The position numbers and the translations under genes are program-made. DNA of 45,254 nucleotides from an uncultured Pelagibacteraceae bacterium (lineage in GTDB: Bacteria > Pseudomonadota > Alphaproteobacteria > Pelagibacterales > Pelagibacteraceae): the NCBI GenBank assembly GCA_902585365.1, contig CACIDF010000006.1:1-45254 (forward strand), read 5' to 3'. Shown one piece after another: positions 9,688 through 21,262 of the stretch. Each line of letters starts with the position of its first letter. Within the stretch, counting starts at the first letter, position 1. The notes beneath the pieces are model-generated. The model was not told the origin of the DNA, searched no databases, and worked only from the letters and a program-made list of their open reading frames with translations.

Positions 9688-10345
9688 ATCCTGTACCTCT
9701 TATAGTTTGTAAATATTTTGGTCTTTTTGGATTCGTTTCAATTTTTTTTCTTAGTCTAGTAATAATTACGTCGATTGATCTTTCTTTTTTTAGATTAATA
9801 AGTTTTCCTATTTCTAGTCTACTGAAAACCTTACCAGGTTGATTTATCATTTTATCTAAAATTTTCTTTTCAGTTGTGTTGATTTTAAGTTCTTTTTTCT
9901 CTCTTATTATTAACAACTTTGTTAAATCAATTTTGATGTTTCCAAAATTTATAGCTCTTATAAGGTTCTTTTTTTGTGTTTTGGATAAAATATTTTTTAT
10001 TCTCAATAGCAGTTCCTGTGGTTCAAATGGTTTCGGTAAATAATCATCTGCTCCTGATTCGAGTCCCTCAATCCTTTCCTTTGGTTCACCTTTAGCCGTC
10101 AAAAGTATTACCGGTGTGTCAATAAAGGATTTATTTTCATTTAAAAATTCCAAACCACTTTTGCCAGGCATCATAATATCTAAAATTATCAAATCAAATT
10201 TTATGATTGCAATTTTTTTTTGAGCTTCTTCAGCTGAACTAGCTGTATTTATCAAAAAACTTTTTTCATTTAAAAATTTTTTTACTAAATTTCTTATACC
10301 GTCATCATCGTCTACAACTAATATATGAGCTTTATAATTTTTCAT
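9668..10345 (-). CDS. ompR: OmpR-family response regulator
   Basis: A 225-residue regulator with a receiver domain (1-115) and an OmpR/PhoB winged-helix DNA-binding domain (about 130-225). Receiver residues are all present: acidic pocket in VVDDDDG (11-16), phospho-acceptor D56 in LDIMMP, T83 and K105. The C-terminal end has the winged-helix signature (RSIDVIITRLRKKIE and IRGTGYVL). It is encoded between a MarR regulator (14-base overlap) and the kinase (20-base overlap), forming a three-gene signalling operon. Target genes are unknown; petABC, about 8 kb away, is a candidate only by analogy with Rhodobacter petPR. Confidence 0.92.
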   Translation of the reverse strand: MKNYKAHILVVDDDDGIRNLVKKFLNEKSFLINTASSAEEAQKKIAIIKFDLIILDIMMPGKSGLEFLNENKSFIDTPVILLTAKGEPKERIEGLESGADDYLPKPFEPQELLLRIKNILSKTQKKNLIRAINFGNIKIDLTKLLIIREKKELKINTTEKKILDKMINQPGKVFSRLEIGKLINLKKERSIDVIITRLRKKIETNPKRPKYLQTIRGTGYVLWIE

Positions 10346-10775
10346 TTATTATTCTTTTTAATACCTGGTCAAAATTCAGCACTTCTTTTGCTGACGAGTT
10401 TAAAAAAGCTTTATAAATTCTTTTTTTTTGAGAAAAAAAAATTTCGTTATAAATTTTATTTCCTTTAGAACTTAAGTAAATATGTCTAACTCTAGTATCT
10501 TTACTATCTTTTTTAAATTCTAAAAAATCTTGCCTCTTCAAATCATTTAAAACCCTATTTAAACTCTGCTTAGTTACATTTAATTTCTTTAATAGTTGTG
10601 AAATTGTAATGCCTTCATAAAAGGATATTAAATGAAGAGATTTATGATGCGCAGTACCTAATTGATACTTTTTAAGTATTTTTTTGGGATCACTAAATGA
10701 CTCTTTATAAGTAACAAAAATTTTTTCAATAAAACCTTTCAATTGTTCATCTTTTAAATAAAGGAGATCTTTCAT
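10332..10775 (-). CDS. MarR-family transcriptional regulator
   Basis: A 147-residue protein with a winged helix-turn-helix at about 45-115: ISQLLKKLNVTKQSLNRVL is the HTH and KDTRVRHIYLSSKG the wing. It is first in the MarR-ompR-envZ operon and divergent from ilvE with a 62-base spacer. A MarR-plus-OmpR pair recalls PetP/PetR, which lie beside petABC in Rhodobacter capsulatus, so it may be a PetP homologue; that is inference. The divergent layout makes autoregulation, and possibly control of ilvE, plausible. Confidence 0.87.
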   Translation of the reverse strand: MKDLLYLKDEQLKGFIEKIFVTYKESFSDPKKILKKYQLGTAHHKSLHLISFYEGITISQLLKKLNVTKQSLNRVLNDLKRQDFLEFKKDSKDTRVRHIYLSSKGNKIYNEIFFSQKKRIYKAFLNSSAKEVLNFDQVLKRIINEKL

Positions 10776-10790
10776 AATAAGTAAGTTATA

Positions 10791-10819
10791 TTGACATATT
10801 AAATTTAGGAAGTTATTTT
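10791..10819 (+). promoter_or_regulatory. Predicted sigma-70 promoter of ilvE
   Basis: A perfect -35 TTGACA (10791-10796) and a -10 TATTTT (10814-10819) are separated by 17 bases, giving a predicted start near 10826, about 12 bases before the ilvE ATG. The -35 is embedded in ATATTGACATAT, which has self-complementary arms and could be an operator. A weak opposing -10 for the MarR gene (TATAAC, 10790-10785) abuts it, so the two promoters would compete. Confidence 0.55.
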
Positions 10820-10837
10820 TTTATAAATTTTCTTTTT

Positions 10838-11722
10838 ATGATGATTCCTTACGATAAAAGAGATGGTAAAATTTGGTATAATTCTGAACTAGTAAATTGG
10901 TCAGATGTTAAGTTACATGTTTTAAGCCATGGACTACATTACGCGAGTTGCGTTTTTGAGGGTGAGAGAGTTTACGATGGCGAAATTTTTAAATTAGAGG
11001 AACATACTTCTAGATTTTTTCACTCAGCAAAAAGAATGGGTTTTGAAATTCCTTATAGCGAGGATCAAATAAACAAAGCTAGTAAAAATATTATCTCAGT
11101 TCAAAAAGTTGAAAATGGTTATGTTAGACCAGTTGCCTGGCGAGGTAGTGAAATGATGGCTATTTCAGCTCAACAAACAAAAATTCATGTAGCAATTGCA
11201 ACCTGGGAGTGGGGATCTTATTTCGATCCAAAGTTAAAAGTTGAAGGGATAAAATTAAATATATCTAAATGGAAAAGACCTGCACCAGATACAATACCCT
11301 GGGACACGAAAGCATCTGGATTATACATGATATGTACTTTGTCAAAACATGAAGCAGAGAGGGATGGATATACCGACTCTTTAATGTTAGATCATGAAGG
11401 TAATGTTGCAGAAGCCACTGGCGCAAATATCTTCTTTAAAGATAAAGATGGAAATCTGCATACCCCAACACCTGACTCATTCCTTGATGGTATCACAAGA
11501 AGAACAGTCATAGATATTGCAAAATCAAAAAATATAAAAGTAATTGAAAGAAAAATTACACCAGATGAACTTAAAAATTTTACCGGTTGTTTTCTTACTG
11601 GCACTGCTGCAGAAGTAACTCCGGTTTCACAAATAGCAAATTATAATTTTAAAGTTTGTAAAACAATTATCGAATTATCAGACTCCTATCAATTGATTGT
11701 AAGGAAAAAGAAAGCTGCTTAA
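10838..11722 (+). CDS. ilvE: Branched-chain amino acid aminotransferase
   Basis: A 294-residue fold-type IV PLP enzyme performing the last step of valine, leucine and isoleucine synthesis (2-oxo acid plus glutamate). Features seen: HGLHYASCVFEGERVYDG near the N-terminus, the PLP lysine in WDTKASGLYM, and the cofactor-binding stretch EATGANIFF followed by TPTPDSFLDGITR. The length fits. Translation can start at either of two adjacent ATGs (10838 or 10841). A strong promoter-like sequence precedes it. Its stop abuts the convergent pgsA stop with no intervening base. D-amino acid transaminases and ADC lyase share the fold but fit less well. Confidence 0.92.
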   Translation: MMIPYDKRDGKIWYNSELVNWSDVKLHVLSHGLHYASCVFEGERVYDGEIFKLEEHTSRFFHSAKRMGFEIPYSEDQINKASKNIISVQKVENGYVRPVAWRGSEMMAISAQQTKIHVAIATWEWGSYFDPKLKVEGIKLNISKWKRPAPDTIPWDTKASGLYMICTLSKHEAERDGYTDSLMLDHEGNVAEATGANIFFKDKDGNLHTPTPDSFLDGITRRTVIDIAKSKNIKVIERKITPDELKNFTGCFLTGTAAEVTPVSQIANYNFKVCKTIIELSDSYQLIVRKKKAA

Positions 11723-12304
11723 TTATTTATTATCTTCAGAAATTGCATGGTCAATTCCTTTTCTAAGGTAATCATAAGCTGTAAATAAAGTTAAGAAAGC
11801 GGAAAGCCATAAAATTATAATACCAATAGTTTGAGCATTATAGTCTTGAAAATTCAAAATTTTATTACCAGTTTCCCCTGTTAATAAAATAGAAATTGAA
11901 AACATTTGTAAAAAAGTTTTTAATTTTGCAAGATTTGATACTGGTAAATTTACCTGCCCTTTTGCTAAAAATTCTCTGAGGCCAGATATCAAAATTTCCC
12001 TTATCAGAATAATAATCGCAGCTATAACTTCAAAATTTTTTATTGTTCCATCCATAACTAATAAAATTAGGGCAGTAGCTACGATAATTTTATCGGCAAT
12101 GGGATCTAAAAGTTCACCAAGTTTAGATTCTTCTTTATACAATCTTGCTAAAAGACCATCTAAAAAGTCTGTAAAAGATGCAAGAACAAATAAAAAAAAT
12201 GGAATTACATCTCCATAAAATCCTGGCAAATAAAATGTTAACACAAATATTGGGACTATAATTATACGGCCAATTGTCAAATAATTAGGAAATTTAAATT
12301 TCAT
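11723..12304 (-). CDS. pgsA: CDP-diacylglycerol-glycerol-3-phosphate 3-phosphatidyltransferase
   Basis: A 193-residue polytopic membrane protein that makes phosphatidylglycerophosphate, the committed step to phosphatidylglycerol and cardiolipin. The CDP-alcohol phosphatidyltransferase motif D-G-x2-A-R-x8-G-x3-D-x3-D is complete, from DGLLAR to GELLDPIAD. The N-terminus [14 protein letters not shown] is typical of PgsA rather than Pcs or Cls. It follows uvrC with a four-base overlap, an arrangement (uvrC-pgsA) found in many Proteobacteria. Confidence 0.95.
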   Translation of the reverse strand: MKFKFPNYLTIGRIIIVPIFVLTFYLPGFYGDVIPFFLFVLASFTDFLDGLLARLYKEESKLGELLDPIADKIIVATALILLVMDGTIKNFEVIAAIIILIREILISGLREFLAKGQVNLPVSNLAKLKTFLQMFSISILLTGETGNKILNFQDYNAQTIGIIILWLSAFLTLFTAYDYLRKGIDHAISEDNK

Positions 12305-14136
12305 TCGTGAAAAAAGTTATATATTTTTTTTGCGACCTTTTCCTCAACTCCCTCTACTGATTTTATTTCATCTAAACTAGCAGACTCGACAGCTCTAGCA
12401 GATCCAAAATGATTTAATAAAGCTCTCTTTCTAATAGACCCGATCCCGCTAATTTGATCAAGAAGCGATTTTTTTAAGCCCTTTTTCCTTTTTGCTCTAT
12501 GAGCGCTTATTGCAAATCTATGCGCCTCATCTCTTATTCTTTGTAAAAAAAATAAAGTTGGATCGTTTTTTTCAAATTTAAATTCTTTACCATTATGAAA
12601 GAAGGTTTCATTACCACTATTTCTAAGTTTCCCTTTTGCAATTGCTATGACCGGGATCTCGTGGAGGCCTAATTCATTCATTGTTTCTCTTACTACTGAG
12701 TATTGGCCTTTTCCACCATCAATTAAAATTAAGTCTGGCATTGTCAAATAATTATCTTTTTCTTGAATGGCTCGTTTGAACCTTCGATTAATAACCTCTC
12801 GCATCATGCCATAGTCGTCTTGCTCGTTATTTTTAATTTTAATATTAAATTTTCTATATCTTTTCTTTATAAAACCTTCTTCACCAAATGTAATTAACGC
12901 TCCTATGCTGTCAGTACCTTGAATATGACTATTGTCATATACCTCTACTAAGTTAATGTTGCTCTCAAGATCAAATTTTTGCGAAATGTTCTCAAATAAG
13001 TCTTTATTATTTTGGCTTTCATATATTTTTCTATTTAAACTATCTTTTGCATTTTTGAGAGCTTGATTAATAACTTTTAATTTTGAACCTTTTTTTGCAA
13101 CTGAAATGCTAATTTGTTTATTTTCTTTTTTACTTAAGGTTTTTTCGATTAATAGTTTTTCTTTTATATCCTCACTTAAAATAATATTTATAGGTACACT
13201 TTTATTTTCATAAAATTGTGTAACGAAAGAATTAATTATATTACTTAAATTTTCATCTGGATCATGTTTGGGAAAAAAAGCTTGATTACCCCAATTTTGT
13301 TTAGACCTATAAAAAAAAACTTGGATACAAGTTTTACCAGACTCTTTGTAACCAGCAATAACATCAGCCTCTACTAAGTTCGCTTCATTAATTCTCTGAG
13401 ATGACTGAATAATATTGAGTGATTTAATTCTATCCCTAAGTACTGCAGCTTTTTCAAAATTTAGTTCATCGCTAGCAGTTTCCATTTGTGCCGATAAACT
13501 TTTTTGAATTTTTCTTGATTTTCCAGAGACAAAGTCAATAGCATCATCTACAGATTTTTTATAATCATTCTCGTGTATAAAATTTACACAAGGACCAGAA
13601 CATCTTTTAATTTGATATAATATGCACGGTCTTTCCCTATTTTTAAATACAGTGTCATCACAAATTCTTAACTGAAATATTTTTTGGATCATTTTTATGG
13701 TCCAATTTGCAGAACCTGCAGACGCAAACGGACCAAAGAAAAAACCTTCTTTGTCCTTTTTCCCTCTATGTTTTTTTATTTGTGGCCACTTTTCTTTGTT
13801 ACTAATAAAAATAAAAGGAAACGATTTATCATCTCTCAATAATATATTAAATCTTGGCTTATATTTTTTAATTAAATTGGCCTCTAATAATAAAGCTTCA
13901 CTTTCGTTTGAAGTTGTTGTTACTTCAAGTTTTCTAGTTTGCGATAACATTCTCTCAGTTCTAATAATATGATTTTTTTCTGATACATAACTTTTCAATC
14001 TATTAGGTAAATTTTTTGCTTTCCCAACATACAAAACCTCATTTTTCTCGTTCAGCATTTTGTATACACCTGGCAATTTAGCAATTAACGGAATTTCTTT
14101 TTTTATAATATCTTTCCCTGTATCAGAATTTGTCAT
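12301..14136 (-). CDS. uvrC: Excinuclease ABC subunit C
   Basis: A 611-residue nucleotide-excision-repair nuclease that cuts on both sides of a lesion in the UvrB-DNA complex. Domains in order: GIY-YIG nuclease (PGVYKML, then YVGKAKNL) at the N-terminus, Cys-rich region ([13 protein letters not shown]), UVR motif ([17 protein letters not shown]) for UvrB binding, RNase H-like nuclease ([14 protein letters not shown]), and C-terminal helix-hairpin-helix ([18 protein letters not shown]). The frame runs on to an ATG at 14166, but the ATG at 14136 gives the usual lead into GIY-YIG and reduces the overlap with folB from 44 to 14 bases. Confidence 0.96.
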   Translation of the reverse strand: MTNSDTGKDIIKKEIPLIAKLPGVYKMLNEKNEVLYVGKAKNLPNRLKSYVSEKNHIIRTERMLSQTRKLEVTTTSNESEALLLEANLIKKYKPRFNILLRDDKSFPFIFISNKEKWPQIKKHRGKKDKEGFFFGPFASAGSANWTIKMIQKIFQLRICDDTVFKNRERPCILYQIKRCSGPCVNFIHENDYKKSVDDAIDFVSGKSRKIQKSLSAQMETASDELNFEKAAVLRDRIKSLNIIQSSQRINEANLVEADVIAGYKESGKTCIQVFFYRSKQNWGNQAFFPKHDPDENLSNIINSFVTQFYENKSVPINIILSEDIKEKLLIEKTLSKKENKQISISVAKKGSKLKVINQALKNAKDSLNRKIYESQNNKDLFENISQKFDLESNINLVEVYDNSHIQGTDSIGALITFGEEGFIKKRYRKFNIKIKNNEQDDYGMMREVINRRFKRAIQEKDNYLTMPDLILIDGGKGQYSVVRETMNELGLHEIPVIAIAKGKLRNSGNETFFHNGKEFKFEKNDPTLFFLQRIRDEAHRFAISAHRAKRKKGLKKSLLDQISGIGSIRKRALLNHFGSARAVESASLDEIKSVEGVEEKVAKKIYNFFHE

Positions 14137-14548
14137 AAATTCTCTTTTTTGAAATTTGAATGCCAACCGACGAGCAGTCCTTCATTATTTCAAGTTTTTC
14201 TATTTTAAGATTTATTTTCTCAATTCTTTTATCTTTAAAAAGCTCATCAAATACATCTTCAGCTAGGGTTTCTAAGAAATTATAATGTTTATTTTTTACC
14301 AGTTTCTTTATAAGTCGCACCACCTTTGAATAATTTACTATAGATTTTAAATCTTTATCATTTGATGGTTTTTTATCTTTGTAATCAATTTCTAATGAAA
14401 ACTTTACTTTTTGAGGTTTTTCTTTTTCAAAATCATAATAACCTAGTTTTAGACTTAAAATAAGCTCTTTAATTAAAACTTTTTTTTCGTAATTAAATAG
14501 GTTTTTTGTTTTACCTATTCTGAAAATTTCAATATTATTTTTCTTCAT
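14123..14548 (-). CDS. folB: Dihydroneopterin aldolase (FolB family)
   Basis: A 141-residue protein of the FolB/FolX tunnelling fold, expected to cleave dihydroneopterin to 6-hydroxymethyl-dihydropterin in folate synthesis. Family elements: [20 protein letters not shown] (equivalent to the G-x-x-x-x-E-R-x-x-P-Q strand), [10 protein letters not shown], and the conserved Glu in [10 protein letters not shown]. The C-terminal [12 protein letters not shown] replaces the usual 'GVxIxR'. An extra N-terminal stretch of about 20 residues precedes the fold. It overlaps the upstream SDR gene by four bases and uvrC by 14. FolX-type epimerase activity cannot be excluded. Confidence 0.84.
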   Translation of the reverse strand: MKKNNIEIFRIGKTKNLFNYEKKVLIKELILSLKLGYYDFEKEKPQKVKFSLEIDYKDKKPSNDKDLKSIVNYSKVVRLIKKLVKNKHYNFLETLAEDVFDELFKDKRIEKINLKIEKLEIMKDCSSVGIQISKKRIYDKF

Positions 14549-15300
14549 TCTTTACCACCTAATACATCAGGAGTTTGCCAATTCAAACTCTGCCCGCTAT
14601 CTAGAGCTAAAACTTGACCAGTAATAGATCTATTTTTAATTAAAAAGTCAACTGCATTACAAATATCATTAACATTTACCTGTCTTCTTAGTGGTGTAGC
14701 TAGATACTGTTTTTTAAAGTGGGCAACAGATTGTCTTTTATTTTTAATCGTAGGCCCGGGAGCAATACCATTGACTCTTATCCTTGGCGCAAAACTCATC
14801 GCACTTGTTTTAGTCATAGTATAAAGACCAGCTTTGCTTAAGGTATAAGAAAAAAAATATGGAGTAAGTTTAAAAACTCTTTGATCAATAATGTTGATAA
14901 TATTGTTGTTACCTTTAACTACACATTTTGAAAATTCTTTGGATAAAATAGCTGGTGCTTTTAAGTTTGCATTTAGATGATTATTCCAACTTTTTGAATT
15001 AAAATTTTCAATTTTATCATTTTCGAATACAGATGCATTATTAATAAGACAATCAAGATAACCCATATTTTTTTTTGCAAATTTGACTATTTTTAAAACA
15101 TCTTTTTCTTTTCCCAGGTCTGCTTTTATTAGATAAATTTTTGAGCCTTTTTGCTCTAAATTATTTTTTAAATTTTCAGCTTTAGATTTTGATTTGTTAT
15201 ATTGAATTAGAATCTGGACTTTAAAGCCAGATAATCGTTCTGCAATTGCTGCACCGATCCTGGTAGCACCACCTGTGATAATTATTTTTTGTGCTTCCAT
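14545..15300 (-). CDS. SDR-family oxidoreductase, pteridine reductase-like (FolM/PTR1-like)
   Basis: A 251-residue short-chain dehydrogenase. The N-terminal nucleotide-binding motif is TGGATRIG, matching the TGxxxRxG signature that separates pteridine reductases (PTR1/FolM) from ordinary SDRs with TGxxxGxG. The N-N-A strand motif (LINNASVF) and the catalytic Y-x3-K in [10 protein letters not shown] are present. The adjacent gene is folB, so reduction of dihydrobiopterin, dihydromonapterin or dihydrofolate is a reasonable proposal. Substrate identity is inference. It overlaps uvrB upstream by 19 bases and folB downstream by four. Confidence 0.78.
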   Translation of the reverse strand: MEAQKIIITGGATRIGAAIAERLSGFKVQILIQYNKSKSKAENLKNNLEQKGSKIYLIKADLGKEKDVLKIVKFAKKNMGYLDCLINNASVFENDKIENFNSKSWNNHLNANLKAPAILSKEFSKCVVKGNNNIINIIDQRVFKLTPYFFSYTLSKAGLYTMTKTSAMSFAPRIRVNGIAPGPTIKNKRQSVAHFKKQYLATPLRRQVNVNDICNAVDFLIKNRSITGQVLALDSGQSLNWQTPDVLGGKE

Positions 15301-17450
15301 TTTTTTTCTTTCTTTTTTGTTACTTTTGTTCCAGGCATCCCCATTGTGGAACGTCCTTTAGGATATAATTTATTCTTAACATCATATTGTCTAATTTTAG
15401 GATTTAAAGTTATTTCAAGCTCTGTGCTTTCCAGCTTTCTAATTTCGTCTCGAATTTTTGCTGCTTCCTCAAACTCAAGATTAGAAGCTGCCTCCTTCAT
15501 TTTTTTATCTAGAGCTTTAAGGTGTTTTTTGAGATTTCCGCCAATATTTGAACCCTCGCTAATTTTTACATAATCTTTTTCGTAAACACTTTCTAAAATA
15601 TCACTAATTTCTTTTTTTACTGACTTTGCATCAATTTTATTTTTTTTGTTGTATTCTATTTGAATTGATCTTCTTCTATCAGTTTCTTTTAATGCTTTCT
15701 TAATACTTTTCGTCTCTTTATCTGCATAAAGAATTACTTTACCATCAACATTTCTCGCTGCTCGACCAATAGTTTGAATTAAAGATGTCTCTGATCTTAA
15801 GAAGCCCTCCTTATCTGCATCTAAAATTCCAACTAATGCACACTCTGGTATATCAAGACCTTCTCTTAAAAGATTTATTCCTACAAGAACATCAAATACA
15901 CCCATCCTCAAGTCACGCATAATCTCTATTCTTTCTAGTGTATCAATATCCGAATGAAGGTATCGCACTTTAATTCCATTTTCATGAAGATACTCTGTTA
16001 AATCTTCAGCCATTTTTTTTGTAAGAGTAGTGACCAAAACCCTATAATTTTTATCAACAACTTTTTTACACTCGTGCATTAAATCATCCACTTGATTTTT
16101 AGCTGGTTTAATCTCTACTGCTGGATCAATCAAACCTGTTGGTCTAATTACTTGATCTATGAATTTACCTTTAGTCTGTTCTAATTCCCAAGGACCAGGA
16201 GTTGCAGAAACAAATATAGTTTGAGTTCTCATTAAATCCCATTCTTCAAATTTTAAAGGTCTATTGTCCATACAAGATGGAAGACGGAAACCATACTCCG
16301 CAAGTGTACTTTTTCTTGATCTATCTCCTTTGAACATTCCGTTAAGTTGAGGAACTGTTACATGAGATTCATCAACAAAAACTAAAGTGTTGTCTGGAAA
16401 GTATTCAAATAGAGTTGGTGGTGGTTCCCCTGGCTTTCTACCTGATAAAAATCTAGAGTAATTTTCTATACCTGCACAAGAGCCTGTAGCCTCGATCATT
16501 TCTAAATCGAACTTAGTTCTCTCTTCTAATCTTTGGGCTTCAAGTAATTTATTTTCAGATTTATGTTTTTTTAATGTTATTTCTAACTCTTTTCTAATAT
16601 TTATAACTGCTTGTTCCACAGTTGGTTTAGGAGTTATGTAATGGCTATTTGCATAAACTTTGATTAAATTTAACTCTCTTACTTGATCTCCAGTTAATGG
16701 ATCAAATTCCTCAATTTTTTCTAATTTGTCCCCGAATAAACTTAATCTCCAAGCTCTATCTTCAAGATGTGAGGGAAATATCTCAAGATACTCTCCTCGA
16801 GCTCTAAATGTTCCTCTATAAAAATTTTGATCATTTCTTTTATACTGAAGAGCAACTAACGACTTAATTATTTGATCTCTATTATAATCATAATTCCTTT
16901 GAAGTGTTAAAGTCATCTTGCTGTAAGCTTCAACTGACCCTAAACCATAAATACAAGATACACTCGCTACAATTAAAACATCGTCCCTTTCCAATAAGGA
17001 TCTGGTTGCCGAGTGTCTCATTCTGTCTATTTGTTCATTTATTGACGCTTCCTTTTCTATGTATGTATCTGATCTTGGAACATATGCTTCAGGCGTGTAG
17101 TAGTCATAATAAGAAACAAAATACTCCACTGCATTTTCAGGAAAAAAAGTTTTCATTTCACCGTAAAGCTGTGCAGCAAGAGTTTTATTTGGTGCTAAAA
17201 TTAATGCAGGTCTATTTGTTTCTTCAATAACTTTAGCCATTGTAAAAGTTTTACCAGATCCAGTCACTCCTAATAACACTTGATTAAACTCTCCCTTTTT
17301 TGCACTCTTAACTAATTTTTTAATAGCTTCAGGCTGATCCCCTGCTGGTTTAAAATCAGACTTTATTTTAAATTTTTTACCACCTTCTAATTTCCCAGCA
17401 AACTTTGGATTTTTATTCTGTATATCTGAAATTAAATCTTGATAAGTATT

Positions 17451-17456
<6 letters not shown>
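15282..17456 (-). CDS. uvrB: Excinuclease ABC subunit B
   Basis: A 724-residue DNA-damage verification helicase that receives DNA from UvrA and recruits UvrC. Visible: Walker [10 protein letters not shown], the damage-probing beta-hairpin with [12 protein letters not shown], the DEAD-equivalent VDESH, the C-terminal helicase motif QTIGRAARN, and a terminal UVR domain ([18 protein letters not shown]) that pairs with UvrC. It is the first gene of the uvrB-SDR-folB-uvrC-pgsA cluster. It starts 37 bases from the divergent aatA, whose -35 element overlaps this gene's start codon. No LexA-box-like GTTC/GAAC repeat is seen upstream. Confidence 0.97.
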
Positions 17457-19637
<2,181 letters not shown>

Positions 19638-19658
19638 ATGAAAGCTATATAGTAATTA

Positions 19659-20594
19659 ATGAGCAAATTAAAAGGGTTATTATTGACAGAGGGATTACAT
19701 GGCATGATTAGTCAGGTAGAAGGTTTAGCAAAGGCTCTTGATCTAGATTATTTTCACGAAAAAGTTGAATTAAATAGTTTTTGGAAATTAATTCCACCAA
19801 AATTTACACCTGTTAAAAAATTTGTTTTTAAAAATGATATTAAGAGAGACTTTGATATAATTATTTCATGTGGGAGAAAAAGTGTAATTCCATCAATATT
19901 TCTAAAAAAAATCAATAGAAAAAAAATAAAAAACATCCATGTCCAAGATCCAAAGGTCAATTTTAAAAATTTCGATTATATTATTTCCCCCGAACATGAT
20001 GATTTAAAAGGTGATAATATCCTAAGTTCGAAAGGGGCAATTCACTATTTAACCTCTGAGGAAATCAATGAGAAAAAAAATTATTTGTTAAAAAAAATAT
20101 CAAAAGAAAAAAAAATTATTACTTTGATTCTGGGTGGTCCAACTAAATACTATGCGTATTCAAACCAAAACTTACTAAATATTTTCTCAAAAATTAGCAA
20201 ACAAATTCTTAATAATAATTATCAGCTAGTAGTAATACCTTCAAACAGAACACCGTCTAAAACAATAGATCTTGCAAAAAAATTCTTTACTAAAGATCAT
20301 CTAATTATTGATAGAGTTGATAAAGATGCATATTTATCATCTCTCGGAATTGCAGATTACATAATTGTTACTTGCGATTCTAGCTCAATGATTTCTGAAG
20401 CGGCTTTAACTGGTAAACCTTTATACGTGGCAATGATACCTCCTTCTAAAAAAGATACTAGATTTCAAAAATTCAGAAAATTATTTGAAAGAATGAATGT
20501 CGTAAGAGAATTTGATGACAAATTAGAGTTCTGGGAGTATGAAAAACTTGATGAAACTAAAAGAATAGCATATGAAATAAAAAAAAAATTATAA
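19659..20594 (+). CDS. ELM1-family protein (mitochondrial fission ELM1/DUF1022)
   Basis: A 311-residue predicted cytosolic protein. Family-like segments: start LLLTEGLHGMISQVEGLAKAL, CGRKSVIPSIFLKK, HVQDPK, ISPEHDDLKGDN, ILGGPTKYY, IPSNRTPSK and VTCDSSSMISEAALTGKPL. The last, with its S-S-S-M-I-S-E-A pattern, resembles the donor-binding region of GT-B glycosyltransferases. Plant ELM1 recruits dynamin-related protein to mitochondria; the bacterial family has no established role. It is followed after one base by a 2OG-oxygenase gene, so the two are probably co-translated. A weak promoter (TTGGAT 19622, TATATA 19646) lies inside the divergent trxB start region. Confidence 0.8.
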   Translation: MSKLKGLLLTEGLHGMISQVEGLAKALDLDYFHEKVELNSFWKLIPPKFTPVKKFVFKNDIKRDFDIIISCGRKSVIPSIFLKKINRKKIKNIHVQDPKVNFKNFDYIISPEHDDLKGDNILSSKGAIHYLTSEEINEKKNYLLKKISKEKKIITLILGGPTKYYAYSNQNLLNIFSKISKQILNNNYQLVVIPSNRTPSKTIDLAKKFFTKDHLIIDRVDKDAYLSSLGIADYIIVTCDSSSMISEAALTGKPLYVAMIPPSKKDTRFQKFRKLFERMNVVREFDDKLEFWEYEKLDETKRIAYEIKKKL

Positions 20595-20595
20595 A

Positions 20596-21258
20596 ATGTC
20601 ATTTTTAAAATCATTAGATAATAACTCCTCAAAATTCAGCGAACCCTTTGATCACTGGGAACTAAACAAACCTCTTACTGATGATCAAATAAAAGAAATT
20701 ATAAAAGCTGAGATAGATAATCCAATTGAACACAATATTAATTATGACGGAACAAGAGCAATTGATGGTGGTCAAGGTGAATTTAGAGAAGGTATATCAG
20801 ATGGGGGAAAAGCTTTAAAATTCAGATGTTTTATAACTAAAGAGAATGAAAAAAATTTTCCAGCATTAAAAAACTTGATTGAAGAACTTCAGAACAAAGA
20901 AACGCATAATAAGATATCCAAATTAATTAATAAGGATCTATCCAATTCTTACGTAAGAGTTGAGGTGATATGTGATAGGAAAGGTTTTTGGTTAAAACCA
21001 CATTGTGACATAAAAGAAAAATTAATGTCATGCTTGTTATTTGTTAATAAAGAAAATGAAAGTGAAGGACTTGGTACTGACTTTTATAATAAAGATCTTA
21101 AACTGACCAAAACTGTTCCATATAGAGATAACTATGGATATTTTTTTTCTAGTGGCCCAAATACATGGCATGGTATGGAAAAAAAAGAGATCGTAAAAGA
21201 AAGAAGATGTCTTCAGGTCAATTATGTTACCTTTAAGACAGACTGGAAAGTTAATTAG
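20596..21258 (+). CDS. 2-oxoglutarate/Fe(II)-dependent oxygenase-like protein
   Basis: A 220-residue protein whose second half has the facial triad of the cupin-fold 2OG-Fe(II) oxygenases: H136-x-D138 (PHCD) and a distal H192 (TWHGM). An Arg about 11-12 residues later (R203/R204 in KERRCLQV) could bind the 2-oxoglutarate carboxylate. No signal peptide or membrane segment is seen. It is coupled to the ELM1-family gene (one-base gap), which makes a shared pathway likely. The substrate is unknown; hydroxylation of a protein, lipid or sugar is possible. The stop lies four bases from the end of the convergent carB. Confidence 0.78.
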   Translation: MSFLKSLDNNSSKFSEPFDHWELNKPLTDDQIKEIIKAEIDNPIEHNINYDGTRAIDGGQGEFREGISDGGKALKFRCFITKENEKNFPALKNLIEELQNKETHNKISKLINKDLSNSYVRVEVICDRKGFWLKPHCDIKEKLMSCLLFVNKENESEGLGTDFYNKDLKLTKTVPYRDNYGYFFSSGPNTWHGMEKKEIVKERRCLQVNYVTFKTDWKVN

Positions 21259-21262
21259 AGAT

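Noticed and set aside
14137..14166. Longer uvrC from the ATG at 14166
   Set aside because: It would overlap folB by 44 bases and add residues not typical before the GIY-YIG domain; the ATG at 14136 is preferred.
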